Assembly: GCA_022702545.1 (NCBI GenBank)
Contig: JAHRBC010000002.1
Span: forward strand, 3,100,001-3,164,000
DNA: 64,000 nt
Direction: 5' to 3'
From: Phycomyces nitens
Taxonomy: Eukaryota > Mucoromycota > Mucoromycetes > Mucorales > Phycomycetaceae
Below, in pieces: positions 23,658-35,169 of this stretch. The position numbers and the translations under genes are program-made. The notes beneath the pieces are model-generated. The model was not told where the DNA came from, ran no database searches, and saw only the letters and a list, made by a program, of their open reading frames with translations. Each line of letters starts with the position of its first letter. Within the stretch, counting starts at the first letter, position 1.

Positions 23658-23780
23658 ATAGTCCTTTAATGCCAAAAATCCTCCTGAAATCCAAAAACAT
23701 TCATTCCCTCAACTCACACTCTATCATTGTCTCTTATTATTAAAGTATATAAACTTAAAAAAAAAAGTATAGTATTATAA

Positions 23781-26700
23781 TTATCTTAATAGCTTTCGTA
23801 CTCTTTCCTCTTCTTTCAATGGCACTTTTTCATGAAAGAGTCGGTTTTCAAGCGATGCCAATGAATACGAACCAGAGTCTTTACAGCGCACATGTCGCTG
23901 GAATACATCTTCTGTTCCAATCAGATAAAACAAATGATAGGTATTCCGGCACATTTTGTATTTCATGCCCGAAGATGTGTAAATGTTCTCCATATCACAC
24001 TCCTCCAGTCCTTGTTTCCTATTCCTACACAGAATCAGTCTCTCATTGTTGTGTGGCTGAATCCCAACCTTTCAAGATAACAAGGCGTAAGTTGCGTTTT
24101 CTGTAGGCCTTCACTGGGGTGCCGCCAATCCATATAGCTCGCACAATACTCTTCGTATCCATCATCTCCGTCATCCTGGTAGACAGACGAAGATCGACGG
24201 AGCAATTGAAGTGACAGGGCACGCTCCTTTGGGTTCTATCTCATATATCAATTCACACTGTCCAGACTATCCTCATCACATACATATATAACACAGTACA
24301 GATCCTCATGGACACCCATAATCTTTTCGACCTTCATTCTGAAATAGCCCAGCTTTTCATGAACAGGATCTGTCAATTTGGCATAATTTTGAAACAATCT
24401 CAAGAGGTTCTCTACTCGTTCATCATTCACTAGTGGATAAATCTACAATGGACTCAATACATATTGTCATTAACCCTTGATAAAATACCTGTCGTATCAT
24501 GGAAATCAGCAGTTTGTCAATTGTGAATACCGGGTATGCTTTTGTACCAAAGACATAGCGAGTGCTGGCCTCAAAGACGTGTTGTTCGATTTCTCCGGTC
24601 AATAGCTTCTCGACTAGATCCAACAAGAGGCTGTAGTGGTCAGATGTGAAATCCAATTTGATATCTAAACACACAGAAAGATTGGAGGTTGTGGTTTGAC
24701 ATTTGTTTGATTTGATGTCTTAGCAAGAAGAACAAGACAGAGGCAAAAATCTTGCCTTACTCTCCATTTCCCGTGTCTTGAGTCCAATGTCAAATTCAGC
24801 CGTGGTTGCATACTTTGCTTGGTTGCCGTCGAGCTTGTATTCCAAGTCCAATGTCTTGATGTCCAGCAGACGAGAATACACCATCTATAGATCCAAATCA
24901 GTAAAAAGAAATATCACCTATATGCCTGTTACCTGAAATAAGCGTACGAAGCAATAGAACCCGCTATTGCCAAAGAAACTTGGTCGCCTACTGTGGGTAG
25001 GATCTGCTACAAATGGTGTAGTCAAGAGCAGTGTCTCTTTGCCCTTTTCCTCTGGTCTATGGGCCGATTTGCCATTGAATAGATCAATGTCAAACAAGGT
25101 TGGCAGAAACACGCTCAAGAATTCGCGAATCCGATTGCAGTCCTTGGCTCCATAGACCAGATTGCGTTCGAGCACATAGAATAGCATATGAACAACATCC
25201 TTTAGAACCTCTTGGTCCTCAAATATAAACGTGTACTGAGGGTCAGGCAAATCATTGTACCCATCAGCAGGTTCTCTTTGCTGCCTTGTGGCTTGCTCTA
25301 AGCGCAAGGCCTCAATCTCGGCCACAAGACGCTTGACAGAATTGGCATTCTTGTCCTTCTTTTTAAAGTGGATCCCTTGGTGATCTAGGGCACGGTAATA
25401 ATTTTTTACCTCGGCCTCTTTCCACAACTCTGACTGTCGATTCTATGTTACACAGATCATGTCAAAATAAAGACAGTCAAATTGTATTCCTTTGTCTTAC
25501 CTTGCCCTTTTGAAGGACTTCTCCGGTATGTGTCAAGCGCTTTAGAGTTCCAGGGATTGTCTGGGCCGGATCTGACTGCAAGAGCTTAATGATATCTTGT
25601 CCCTTGTCATTTCCATACACCTTTTTGATTGCACACGAATAAATTGACGGAGAAGGTCCACCCAGATCTGCTGGAAGACGGTAGGAGAGTTGCTCTTCTT
25701 CACTCATTCCTGCCAAGGTCTCTGTGATTTTTTTGAGATGACCAACCGTGGTGGTGTTGGCTTGGATGTCCATATCATAGGCATAACGTGCTTCCTCAAT
25801 AACATGCAGTGCCTCTTCGTACTGATTCTTTTTTGAAGCAGTGAATCCACTGTCTTCGCTGGCCCATGTAGGATGCGACACATAGCCTGTATTAAGCACT
25901 TCCCAGCATAGTGGATCCCTGCCTGAACACTGCTGCTTTCTCCACTGTCAAAATAACATTCAGTGGTTATGCTTTGCTATTAAAAAAGGAAGGAAGGGCT
26001 TACGGATAGCGAGGCGGCTCTGTAACTTGGTCCACATTCATATTTCTTATCTTCTTGGGTGGCAGCCTGGGCATAGGCATACAATAGACTGTGGTCTGGC
26101 TCATTATAATTCAACAATGACTTGAACAATCTAAACAGGCTTGGATCGCCTCCCAAGAAACCCTGAGCTCTATGGACAGCCAGATTATCGTCTATGATTT
26201 GTTGATTAAAGAGATTGATTACTTTGAGAAATGCATTAAAGGTAGCCTTGTTTCCAATGTGCCTTTTAGCCCTTTCAAAGAATCTCTCTTCGTCGCTGGC
26301 CAGGACATTCTGAGGCATAGGGGAGCTGGAACGAAGGTCAGAGGTAGGTGGCTGACTAGAATGATCGTGCTTTGATCGTTTTGCCTATATATATTAACAA
26401 TAACAGTTAATATACACATGTACACCAAGGAGCCTTGACAGGACTTGCCTGTGGTAAATCATCAATTGTTTCTTCTGGTCTCTTGAGTTCACCAAGACAT
26501 GCAACAGGGCCCTCGAGAGGCAAGAATTCGACAAAGAGCTTAAAAAGATCTTCAAAGTCCTTGAACAGCCTACAGATCTTTGAATAGACCTGTTCTACCG
26601 AGAGCTGTTTCTTTTGGAATTTGCGTAGGATGTCTACAAAGTTTTGATACATGACCGACTGTTCACCAAACCTCTCCTAAAAATCAATGTTTGTTTTATT

Positions 26701-27289
26701 AAACCATTAAATATTAGTAGTAATATTAGTATTGAATTACCTTTAGCTTGGTTGTATAGGCAAATGCGTCCTGTAGACTCGGGGGATGTTTCTGATTATT
26801 TTTGAAGAGGTCAAGTGTGTCGGTTGGCAGGATTGTTGTTTTCTTGACCTGGCCAAGAGGCGAGCTTGTTTCGAGTACCAGGCCATTCTCGGTCTGGGTA
26901 CATTCTACGCGATAACCGGGAGGTAAGAATGGATTGAAGCCACGGATCAGAAAAGGGGAATCTTTGAACAAGATGGCGATTGTCTCAATGACCTTGCCAA
27001 TGTCCTTCCTGTGTTAAAGGGTGTTGAGTACTGAGGTGTAGAGGTTTGGAACCAACCTCTTGTTCTTAAAGTCTCTCATGATGTCTATTAGGCTCTGGTA
27101 GATGGCTGGTCTGTCAACATAGGTTTTCTTGACTAGTTCGAGATACACAAGTGCATCAGCTGGATTCAAAGGCTTGTAGCCTTGTTTGTTTGCAATCGAC
27201 ATGTTTTTTTTGTGATTGACTGATGTCCACATGGATGAGCTGTTCATGGTGGATGAGATTGAGATTGAGCCATGGACACTAAAGGGCAT
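23781..27289 (-). CDS. SIN3: Sin3 corepressor scaffold, about ten exons
   Basis: Nuclear scaffold of the Rpd3-type histone deacetylase complex. Domains in order from the N-terminus: PAH1 (YKPLNPADALVYLELVKK, about 27190-26880), PAH2 (SLQDAFAYTTKLK to FKLFVEFLPL, about 26790-26520), PAH3 (ERFFERAKRHIGNKATFNAF to LFKSLLNY, about 26300-26100), then the HDAC-interacting region (ECGPSYR, LCWEVLNTGYVSHPTWASED, KNQYEEALHVIEEARYAYDM, ALDHQGIHFKKKDKNANSVK) and the C-terminal Sin3 region ending near KMCRNTYHLFYLIGTEDVF. The start at 27289 is the first ATG in frame; 27202 is an alternative. About 980 aa estimated, compact relative to yeast Sin3 (1536 aa). Two short terminal introns (48 nt near 24238-24285; 44 nt near 24035-24078) were deduced from frame continuity. 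Not every exon border was checked. Confidence 0.93.
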
Positions 27290-27580
27290 GAGAATAATTG
27301 ATAAAACAGAAAAATCCAAAGGCAAGAAATCCTGTGCCTGCTGAGGTTCTGTTGTTTATCTTTCTCACTTTCTCACTTTCTATCTATCTATATATCTCTA
27401 TCTGTATATATATATATATATATATATACGTGTGTGTTATAATATAAAGATCACCTATGATGTCAAGCCTTTTATTTATTATTATATATATATATATATA
27501 TATATATTATTAGGATTGTAGTATGAGCATAAAACACAAACTTAAAGAAAAGCAAGGTTGGCGGAGATTAAAACGGGTAT

Positions 27581-28901
27581 TTATTCTTCCAGCTCAACAC
27601 TGACTATGCCATTAAAGATCACATAGGCAAACAAGAAAGTGACACCTCCAGCAATAGACCATACTCTTTTGCGCTCAAAGTCAATCTCTTCCTCAGATTT
27701 CTTCTTCTTTTCTGGCTCGCTTTCTGTCTTTAACTCATCCTTGACTACTGAAAAGAAGTTGCGTGGGTTGGTTACTAGTGTGCTCCAGACAGAAGGAATG
27801 TCTGGTGCAGGGCTAGACAGCGTCTGGTTTTCTACAAAGTATTCGTCCTTGAAACGGTCGCAATACTGGGCCAGGCGAGGATATTCTTCTTTAAGGATAT
27901 GCTGCAATCTACGGTGAGCAAGGTTTGGATAGAGGTGAAGGGCTAGGTATCCAAACACAATGCAATCTAGTGTGGATGGTCTATAGACAGCCATCAATCA
28001 TCAATTGTCGCAATTCTCAAGACTTACTCTTCGCCAAACATGTATTTTTGATCGCCTAGCTTCTTATCCAATGTGCCATAGACATCTCTTGCCAATTGAT
28101 ACATCTAGACACCAATTAGCTAAAATATTAACAAGGCTCTTATTTACATGATGCCATCCGGTACGCTGCAATTCCTTCATCTCTTCGATTTCGTTTTGTG
28201 GTAATCCAACATCGTCTGCAATAATCTCAACATTGTATTTGGCAAGACGCGCCTGGGCACTCTTCTTCAACTGAACTGGCACAAGATAACGCGAAGGGAA
28301 CGAGAGGATCTGGCCATATACAGGTCTGATTGATTTGACAAAGTTTGTCATGTCTGCATACCAAGTAAACAACTAGATCATAGTCAGTCTTTTGGAATCT
28401 CAACCATTGTCTTTACCATGACATCGTAAAGTTTCTCTTGAACCAAGGAATCGTATCTACCAATCAATCAATAAAAGTATCGAAAGACCTAAAGAACCTA
28501 CGCAAGTGAATCGGCTTTCTGGTCGGGATTCAGGTTATGATTGCCATTGACATCCTTTTTTGTGAGATGAGCAATGATGCGATCCAGACCTGCGATCCAG
28601 ACTGCACCATCCTTCAACAAGGGCAATTCACCTTGATTGTGATATATTAATAATATTGAAGCACCAATATACACATTTGATAGTTTGTGCGCACAAGACA
28701 GAAAATAATCTTTATTTATCTTTTCTACAATAGGGCTTTCTATATTATTTATTTACCAGTAGGACTTGTCTGTGGATCGTTGGAATGAACAACTGTGTAT
28801 GGTTTGTTGAGCATCCGAAGGTAGGCCTCGGCCACAATACATTTAGGGTCAATCGAAGGTGCGTCAAGAGCAGGCGACCAAACGTAGAGTTGTAGAGACA
28901 T
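27581..28901 (-). CDS. SAM37: Metaxin/Sam37-like mitochondrial outer-membrane import subunit
   Basis: Start ATG at 28901, stop at 27581, about five exons. N-terminal thioredoxin-like part MSLQLYVWSPALDAPSIDPK, then ELPLLKDGAVWIAGLDRIIA, then the GST-C-like helices MFTWYADMTNFVKSIRP and the strongly conserved STLDCIVFGYLALHLYPNL with RLQHILKEEYPRLAQYCDR. A C-terminal membrane helix (WSIAGGVTFLFAYVIFNGIV) follows an acidic Lys/Glu linker. This order is that of metaxin/Sam37/Tom37 proteins, which work in the SAM complex that inserts beta-barrels into the mitochondrial outer membrane. About 330 aa. Confidence 0.88.
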
Positions 28902-29074
28902 TCTTAATAAGCCGAGACGATTAAAGAGGTTCTTAAAAGAAGTATATATATATTATTTATTTATATATAAGTTTATACTATATTATAAATAAATATTATA
29001 TAAAATATTTAAAATATTGACAAAAAGAATGTATTTATGCCAAGTATTCTGTTGTCTCCGCACCAGGGTTAATT

Positions 29075-29545
29075 CGGTGACAGTAAATCGACACACCAGA
29101 AAGCGAGTCACAAAAGTACGCATTAATCAACTGCTGGACTTTGGTTGTCAATCACTTTTTTACTCTTTAAACCAGAATTCTCTCTCGACATATCAGCATT
29201 GTTGTATTCCTCTTCCAATGATTTAAAAACCCCACAAAAAAACATAGAAAACTATAGAAAACTAGAAACAAATTCTGTAATTTCAATCTCATTTTAACGA
29301 GATGCCCACAATAAATCTGAGGTCCGCCCCCTTACAAACAAAAAGTTTACTCTTTACGCATCACAATCAACATATTAGAAACAAGCTATAAACCGTCTTA
29401 TTATTCTTGGAACAGACTTTGTTAACAAGAAAATTACCAACTCAAAGCCCTTTAATAATACACTTTGAACCAGTAAAAGACTCTAGAATATTACAATTCA
29501 TATTGTTCGTGACTTGCTTTTCGATGTGTCGATTTAACGGTATCC
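29075..29545. mobile_element. Non-autonomous TIR element (MITE-like), copy 1
   Basis: The left end GACAGTAAATCGACACACC (from about 29079) is matched in inverted orientation by the right end GATGTGTCGATTTAACGG (about 29523-29540); the similarity extends about 35-40 nt each way with few differences. The interior (about 400 nt) has no open frame of note and shares blocks such as CTTTACGCATCACAATC with the element at 34400. Size and structure fit a MITE. The mobilising transposase was not identified; its TIRs differ from those of the Tc1 copy at 35170. Confidence 0.7.
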
Positions 29546-29853
29546 GGGTTAATTTGTAAAAGTGTGTAAATAAAGTGTTTTTATAAGGAATTCTTGGGGC
29601 TTGTACAGGTCACGTGCACAAGGTACATGCACATGAATATACATGTATAATATATACATATATGTATGCATCATACATATATCCCACCCATACACACCCA
29701 CACACCCACACACCCACACACCCACAAACCCACAAACCCACAAACCCACACCCATACACACACGTCCACACGCGTACACATCCACATACATATATATATA
29801 GAATGTATTCATTTCTTTCTTTCTTTCTTTCTTTCTTTTTGGGAATCTTGAGT
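29546..29853. repeat. Minisatellite/microsatellite block 3' of the PITP gene
   Basis: An ACCCACAC/ACCCACAA array runs at about 29688-29770, flanked by TATACATA-type repeats, and a TTTC array lies at about 29812-29838. It sits just after the PITP stop codon (minus strand) and is probably its 3' flank. Frames seen across it are low-complexity artefacts. Confidence 0.75.
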
Positions 29854-31009
29854 CTATTTCTCAATAGTGACTGGTGCACCTTCGTTAATCTTGACATCCA
29901 AATCCTTCTTGATTTGAGCCTCAAGATCTCTAATGTCTTGGATGCTCATTCCGTACCAGCTGTCAGTCCAGCAGAACAATTGTCTATTTATATTTATACA
30001 CCATTAGCACCCACAATGAAATAATCATGTCGTAATATTACCTGTGGAACTTGATGAAAAGGTTATGGATTGCCTTGGCAATAAAGGACTCGACTTTTGT
30101 CTGAAGACCAAACCACTTGAATTCGATATAGACCAGTTTGTAGCATGTCATGACAGGCTCGCACTTCTTTTGCCAATCGGGCTCGGACAATGGCCCACGT
30201 CCTGTCTTTTCAGACTTGACCAACTTGGGATCCTCTTCTGGCTTGTAATCCTTGGCATCAATCTTGTCATTGGCAATATCAACCATGACAACCTCACGCT
30301 TCTTGAGATCTGGTAGGTGGCAAATAAGAATCAACCTACACATGCTCTGTACACTTACCAGCCTCTGAAATATTGAGTGCATTTGGCAGCTCTCCACGAG
30401 AGTTGTTTACGTGCTGTGTCTCATAGACAATTGAAAAGTTGTCCTTCATCCAGCCATTCTGAACATCCCAAGATTTGTTTTTAGTAATCATTAAACCACC
30501 ACCACCCCCTTATTTTCCTGTATGGTCCCTGTTTCGTGTTTTATACCTTGAGAACTAGGTGTACAAATTTAATAAGTTGAACACAATCAGACTGCCAATA
30601 GTTTTACCTGTTCTACAATGAGGATAAGCGTTCCAGGCCTGATGGAGTTCATTGAGCATTTAGAACCAGATAATCCAACCCAATGTTGTCTGTTTTTTTA
30701 CCTCTTCATACAAGTCCAGTGAACCGGTGGGAGCAATAGCACGAACAAAGGAGGGCACTCGTGAGGCAAGTCTAAAGATCTTGTAGGTGTATTGGCCCTT
30801 TTCGCCATCTTCCTTTTCATAAGGCTCGTTTTTCAGGACCTCGACACCTTCGCCTCCTCCAGTCTGCTCCTTTGAAGCCATGGCAGTGGCATACAATTGT
30901 GCTGGATGCATGTGTTAATAATGTAGATTGCAGATGATGAGATGATCTCACCAACTTGGTATTCTGCCTCGGTGCAGTTGTTGATAACACGGAATTCCTT
31001 GATGAGCAT
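29854..31009 (-). CDS. Class I phosphatidylinositol transfer protein (PITP), 7 exons
   Basis: Exons (minus strand) 31009-30952, 30901-30702, 30638-30608, 30554-30547, 30458-30359, 30309-30042 and 29983-29854 sum to 795 nt, 264 aa plus stop. START-like lipid carrier that exchanges PtdIns and PtdCho between membranes. Signature pieces: [109 protein letters not shown] and [15 protein letters not shown]. This is the metazoan-like PITPalpha/beta class, unrelated to Sec14. The fourth exon is an 8-nt micro-exon that supplies V-L-K between CRT and NGW; without it the frame does not join. Length matches animal PITPs (about 270 aa). Confidence 0.95.
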
Positions 31010-31489
31010 GTTGCAAAAAGGTAAAGAAGATTAAAACCAATAAGAAATAAAGAGAGAAAACTGTAATAAAGGACTGAAATAGGAATGTAGGTTGGTTTGC
31101 GTGCGGAGATGAAAAGGGGATACTCCTTTATAATCCCGTCATTCAGGATAGTATGGATGTCAGTTGCTGGCTAAGCAGAATGTGATATTACTCTTTCCGC
31201 ATTCTAATTTCTAATCATTAAATCCAATAAGTGTCATGATTGGAGCGGATAAATAAAAGGTCCGCTTTGGCTTACGTCACTCATATCCTTTTCTATACAA
31301 TCTGTATTGTTGGTGTTGAGGATCTTTTGTTTGGCTTCATTTTGGATCTTGTGGGTCTTAATTAAAGTAGATATAATGTGACTTTTTGTAGGCAATCCTG
31401 TACAGTGCGGCTGGTAAATTTTGTCCGTTTCGAAAAGATAAAGAGTGCCGTTAAATTGCCAATCCCAAATACGAGTCACGTTCGGGATC
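31010..31489. other. Spacer with the PITP promoter
   Basis: Upstream region of the PITP gene, AT-rich, running into MULE-like remains. No further gene seen; the 81-codon minus-strand frame at 31234-31479 has no recognisable domain and may belong to the decayed element next to it. Confidence 0.4.
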
Positions 31490-32700
31490 GGAAGGAACTT
31501 GCGAAAATATTTAAAATTCTAGAGAGATAATATGAGCTGTTTATTAGTTAATTGGAAAGATATAAAAGAAATAATAATAAAAAAAATTATGATTATCTAG
31601 CTGGTCGTGCATGGTAGGGGATACTGTATTTATTTGGCTTGTTATAGGCTGTTTTTGATGAACTAACAAGCTAGTATAGGCCTTTAGGATCAATCTCGTA
31701 CTTCTTCATTTTGGCTTGATACTCGTTTGAATACAAGCCAAAGTATTTTTCAGCATTATCGTATAGATCCTTGTACACTAGAGACTGATCAATTGGCAGA
31801 TTTACTTTAATATTTGATGCAAAGGTAGCTGAAGAGAAAGGTACGCTTTGGACAGAAAATTATACGGTATGTCAAACATTCGATTGATGAGAAAGATATG
31901 CTTGCAAAGTTTGGAATTTTCAGGGCAGGTACCGTTTTGCAGAAAGCCTTCTTTGAGATCAACTTTGTAGATGTTATATGATGTAAACGGTTAACAAGTA
32001 AACCTACTACCATCTATCTATACCATAGAAGCTCCAATATCATTGTCTAACTCATATACCTTCTTATTATTGGTGCGCTAAACACATAGACTGAAATACA
32101 TATATAGTTCTGATGTTATCTTGTTTATAGTCAAGTGTCAAAACCTTTGACAAAAGATATATCAGTCTGTCAACACAAAGCGATCTAGCACATCCAAGAT
32201 AACAGGTCTTTAACTGATTGTGATATGACTCTATCAGATTGTTTGAATGAAATGTTGCAGTCTATTATTTATAAACTATATTAGAAATGGTACAATAGCT
32301 TGCCCAAGTATATCATACATGCCATTTATGCCTTGGACCATAACTATTTATTGGGCACCCACACCTTGTTAAAATAAACAATTGGTGATACATCTCAAAG
32401 AAGTGCGAGATATATGCATGCATCATATTTGTGTCTTTGGTCGAGTTGGGATTTGACCTATAATATATTATGTTTAGATAATTGTCCGTATTTAATAAAA
32501 TAGAGACTTGCGTGCTTCTTAATGATGAGCTCACATGTACGCTTAATATGCAAATAACACAAAATGACATCAACCTTGTCCTCAAAAACTTGGCTGATTG
32601 CTGCTATTTTAGTGGGACTACAGCCAATAATGATCCTCTTGACATTCAGATCAAAGTCTTCTTTTATCCAAGGTAACCACTGAACAAGAGTAGGAATTAT
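31490..32700 (-). pseudogene. Decayed MULE-type transposase
   Basis: Minus strand, read in pieces across several stops and frameshifts. The segment near 32690-32480 reads WLPWIKEDFDL, IIIGCSPTKIAAISQVF and VILCYLHIKRTCE, the MULE DDE core pattern (hhhDCS..E..AI..hF....h.hC.hHh.RA). Near 32250-32160 is NNLIESYHNQLKTCYLG with CVDRLIYLL, the typical MULE NNxIExxHxxLK block. Near 31980-31870 is VDLKEGFLQNGTCPENSKLC followed by KHIFLINR, resembling the SWIM zinc finger that closes MULE transposases. The order is correct for one element read on the minus strand. Catalytic residues are partly mutated, so it is dead. Ends not found. Confidence 0.6.
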
Positions 32701-33090
32701 CTCACTGTCTGTAATGAAAAAAAGCAGACAGGTAATCCTTTGTTATTGACTGGACTTCGAGCAATGATTTTAAAAAGATAACAATCTTTGTTGTCTTCTC
32801 CAGGCAAGGCTTACATATTGATAGTCAATAAGGAACGAGGCAGAAAAAAAGTAGATTTATCACTAGCTTTCTCAAGCTAAATTATTTTTATATTAGTAAA
32901 GACTGATAATCTGATGAAAACTTATATACTTTGGAATAAGCAACTCCTTAAGGTTACTTACATATCAAATAATAGAAAGCGTAAAGATATATATAACAAT
33001 CAGATAAGAAGAAGGAAAAAATGTATTTAAACCGCCTAATATCAATTGAAAAAATATCAATCGCCTCTCACTCAATTACCAAGTCAAACA
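32701..33090. other. Spacer upstream of the Old Yellow Enzyme gene
   Basis: AT-rich, contains the promoter side of the OYE-like gene. No gene or clear motif recognised. Confidence 0.4.
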
Positions 33091-34221
33091 ATGCCAACTA
33101 CTCTCTTCACATCTATTAAAATTGGTGCATCTCTTCTAAAGCACCGTGCTGTATTTTGTCCTCAGACTCGTCTTCGTGCTGATGCCGATCATGTTCCTGT
33201 ACCTCTGATGTCCGAGTACTACCAGCAGCGTTCTACTGACAGCGGTCTACTCATTTCAGAAGGTGTATTTATTTCTGAAAATTCTGGTCCTTATCCTTTT
33301 GCTCCCGGTATTTACAATGACAAGCAGATCGAAGCATGGAAAGAGGTGACCAAGGCTGTACACAGTAAAGGTGGATTTATCTATCTCCAGCTGTGGCATG
33401 TTGGCCGTGCTACCGCATCCGCTTTAATTCCCAACAACAAACCCCCTGTTTCTGCATCTGCTATTGTGATTAACGGCAAAAGTTCATCTGGTCAGAATTA
33501 TGAAGTACCCCACGCCCTTGTTGAAGAAATTGCTCAGATCACAGAAGATTATGTTCAGGCTGCCAAGAATTCTATCGGTGCTGGATTTGATGGTGTCGAG
33601 ATCCACAGTGCAAACGGCTGTCTTCCCGACCGGTTTATCAACACCTCGTCAAACGTACGCACAGATCAGTACGGTGGCTCTATCGAGAATCGCACATGCT
33701 CTACCCTGGGGATTGTAGAGAGTGTTTCCAAAGCAGTTGGTGAGGAGCGTACTGGAATTCGATTTTCTCCTTGGTCTGAGTTCCAGGACATGAAAGACGA
33801 CACACCTTATGAGACCTGGGGATATCTTGTCAACAAGTTGCAGGAAAAGCATCTTAACCTGGCCTATCTTCACTTTGTCGAGCCTCGCAATGACCTTTTG
33901 AGTGGTATCACTGGAATAGACAAATCAGAGATTGTAGAGAACGATACAATCGAGCCATTCAACAAAGCATGGAAGGGATCATTCATTACTGCTGGTGGGT
34001 ATACAACTACTCCCAAGCGTGCATTCGAGACTGTTGAGAATCTGGAACACTCCCTGGTTGGTTTTGGTCGAGCATTTATCGCAAACCCTGACCTTGTTGC
34101 CCGTCTCGAGAACGACTGGCCTTTGAATGATTATGATCGCTCTACGTTTTATGGAGGTGGAAGCGCTGGATACACTGATTATCCTTTCTACGGCCCTGAG
34201 AAGTCCGATACCAAGAACTAA
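33091..34221 (+). CDS. Old Yellow Enzyme-like NADPH:flavin oxidoreductase with Tyr-to-Cys change
   Basis: Intronless, 376 aa from the ATG at 33091 (MPTTLFTSIKIGASLLKHRA); the frame is open further upstream but only from a TTG. FMN-binding TIM barrel of the OYE family, which reduces activated C=C bonds with NAD(P)H. Seen: TRLRADADHVPVPLMSEYY, the SEGVFIS strand, YLQLWHVGRATASAL, HSANGCLPDRFI and RTDQYGGSIENR, then GIRFSP, ITAGGYT and GFGRAFIANPDLVARL. The substrate-binding His and Asn (residues 172 and 175) are kept, but the third residue of HxxNxY, the Tyr that donates the proton in yeast OYE1, is Cys177. Otherwise intact, normal length and codon use. Confidence 0.95.
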   Translation: MPTTLFTSIKIGASLLKHRAVFCPQTRLRADADHVPVPLMSEYYQQRSTDSGLLISEGVFISENSGPYPFAPGIYNDKQIEAWKEVTKAVHSKGGFIYLQLWHVGRATASALIPNNKPPVSASAIVINGKSSSGQNYEVPHALVEEIAQITEDYVQAAKNSIGAGFDGVEIHSANGCLPDRFINTSSNVRTDQYGGSIENRTCSTLGIVESVSKAVGEERTGIRFSPWSEFQDMKDDTPYETWGYLVNKLQEKHLNLAYLHFVEPRNDLLSGITGIDKSEIVENDTIEPFNKAWKGSFITAGGYTTTPKRAFETVENLEHSLVGFGRAFIANPDLVARLENDWPLNDYDRSTFYGGGSAGYTDYPFYGPEKSDTKN

Positions 34222-34399
34222 ATAATTATGCTCTTTAATCCTCGCGACCTTGATAGATTAGTTCTTTTGTTTATATTTTGTATTTTATGTTTAATAAAGC
34301 GATTTAAAATATCATAAATTCCAGAGGAACATGTACAAAGTAATGACTATTACTTTTATATTTTAATCCTATGAAAGTATGAAAAAAAGGGCCATTTTT

Positions 34400-34916
34400 T
34401 TTGTATCAGTAAATCGGCATAGCAAAGGAAGTCAAGACATTACGCATTAATCAATTGTAAGGTTTTGGTTGTCAATCACTTATTTACTCTTTACGCATCA
34501 CAATCTACATATTAGAATCAAGTCATGAACCGTCTTGTTCTTGTTTTTGAGCAGACTATGTTAACTAAAAATTCACAAGACCAAAGTCGATTAAGAATAT
34601 ACTTTGAATCAGTAAATACTCTAAACTAATAGATATTGTATAAATCTTGCTAACAAGAGTTTAATACAGCCCAGACAAACTGGCAAACATTGATTCTAAC
34701 TACTCTCTACATTACCAAAATGTCAAAAATATTACTTGTAAAGACAATGTCAAACACGAACTACTGCTCATGACGACCATATCTTTCTTGTTTTGGTTTC
34801 TGTATATCAAAAAGTAAATGAAGCACACCTCCATGCTTTATGGGATGACTAGCATTCTTGGCAATTCATATAGTCCTCGACTCGGTTTATGTTGTGTCGG
34901 CTTAACGGTATCCGGG
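34400..34916. mobile_element. Non-autonomous TIR element (MITE-like), copy 2
   Basis: The left end (about 34405) CAGTAAATCGGCATAGCAA matches in inverted orientation the right end GTTGTGTCGGCTTAACGG (about 34891-34908). The interior shares several blocks with copy 1 at 29075: GGTTTTGGTTGTCAATCACT, TTTACTCTTTACGCATCACA, ACCGTCTT and TACTTTGAA-CAGTAAA. No coding capacity. It ends about 250 nt before the Tc1-like element at 35170. Confidence 0.65.
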
Positions 34917-35169
34917 ACTTTTTACGAGTGGTTTCGTATTCGCTTAAAGTTTGTAGCGTTTACAAATCTCTACCTGTCGTTCTGATATTTGGAATTCAGT
35001 CATCTACTCAAAGCAGCCTTGTACATTTTTCTCCTTCACCAAAAGAAAGGCCATGACTTTAGTACAATCCAGAACATCTGAAATAAATTGGACGGTAATA
35101 TACGCCAAGTTGAACCAAATCTTCAACATTAAAGCGGTTTCGAAAGGCTCTGACCAAAGAGTGGATAAA

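Noticed and set aside
29549..30024. Long frames rich in Thr/His/Pro or Cys/Gly/Val across the CACCCA array
   Set aside because: They are translations of a low-complexity repeat on both strands and overlap the true PITP last exon.
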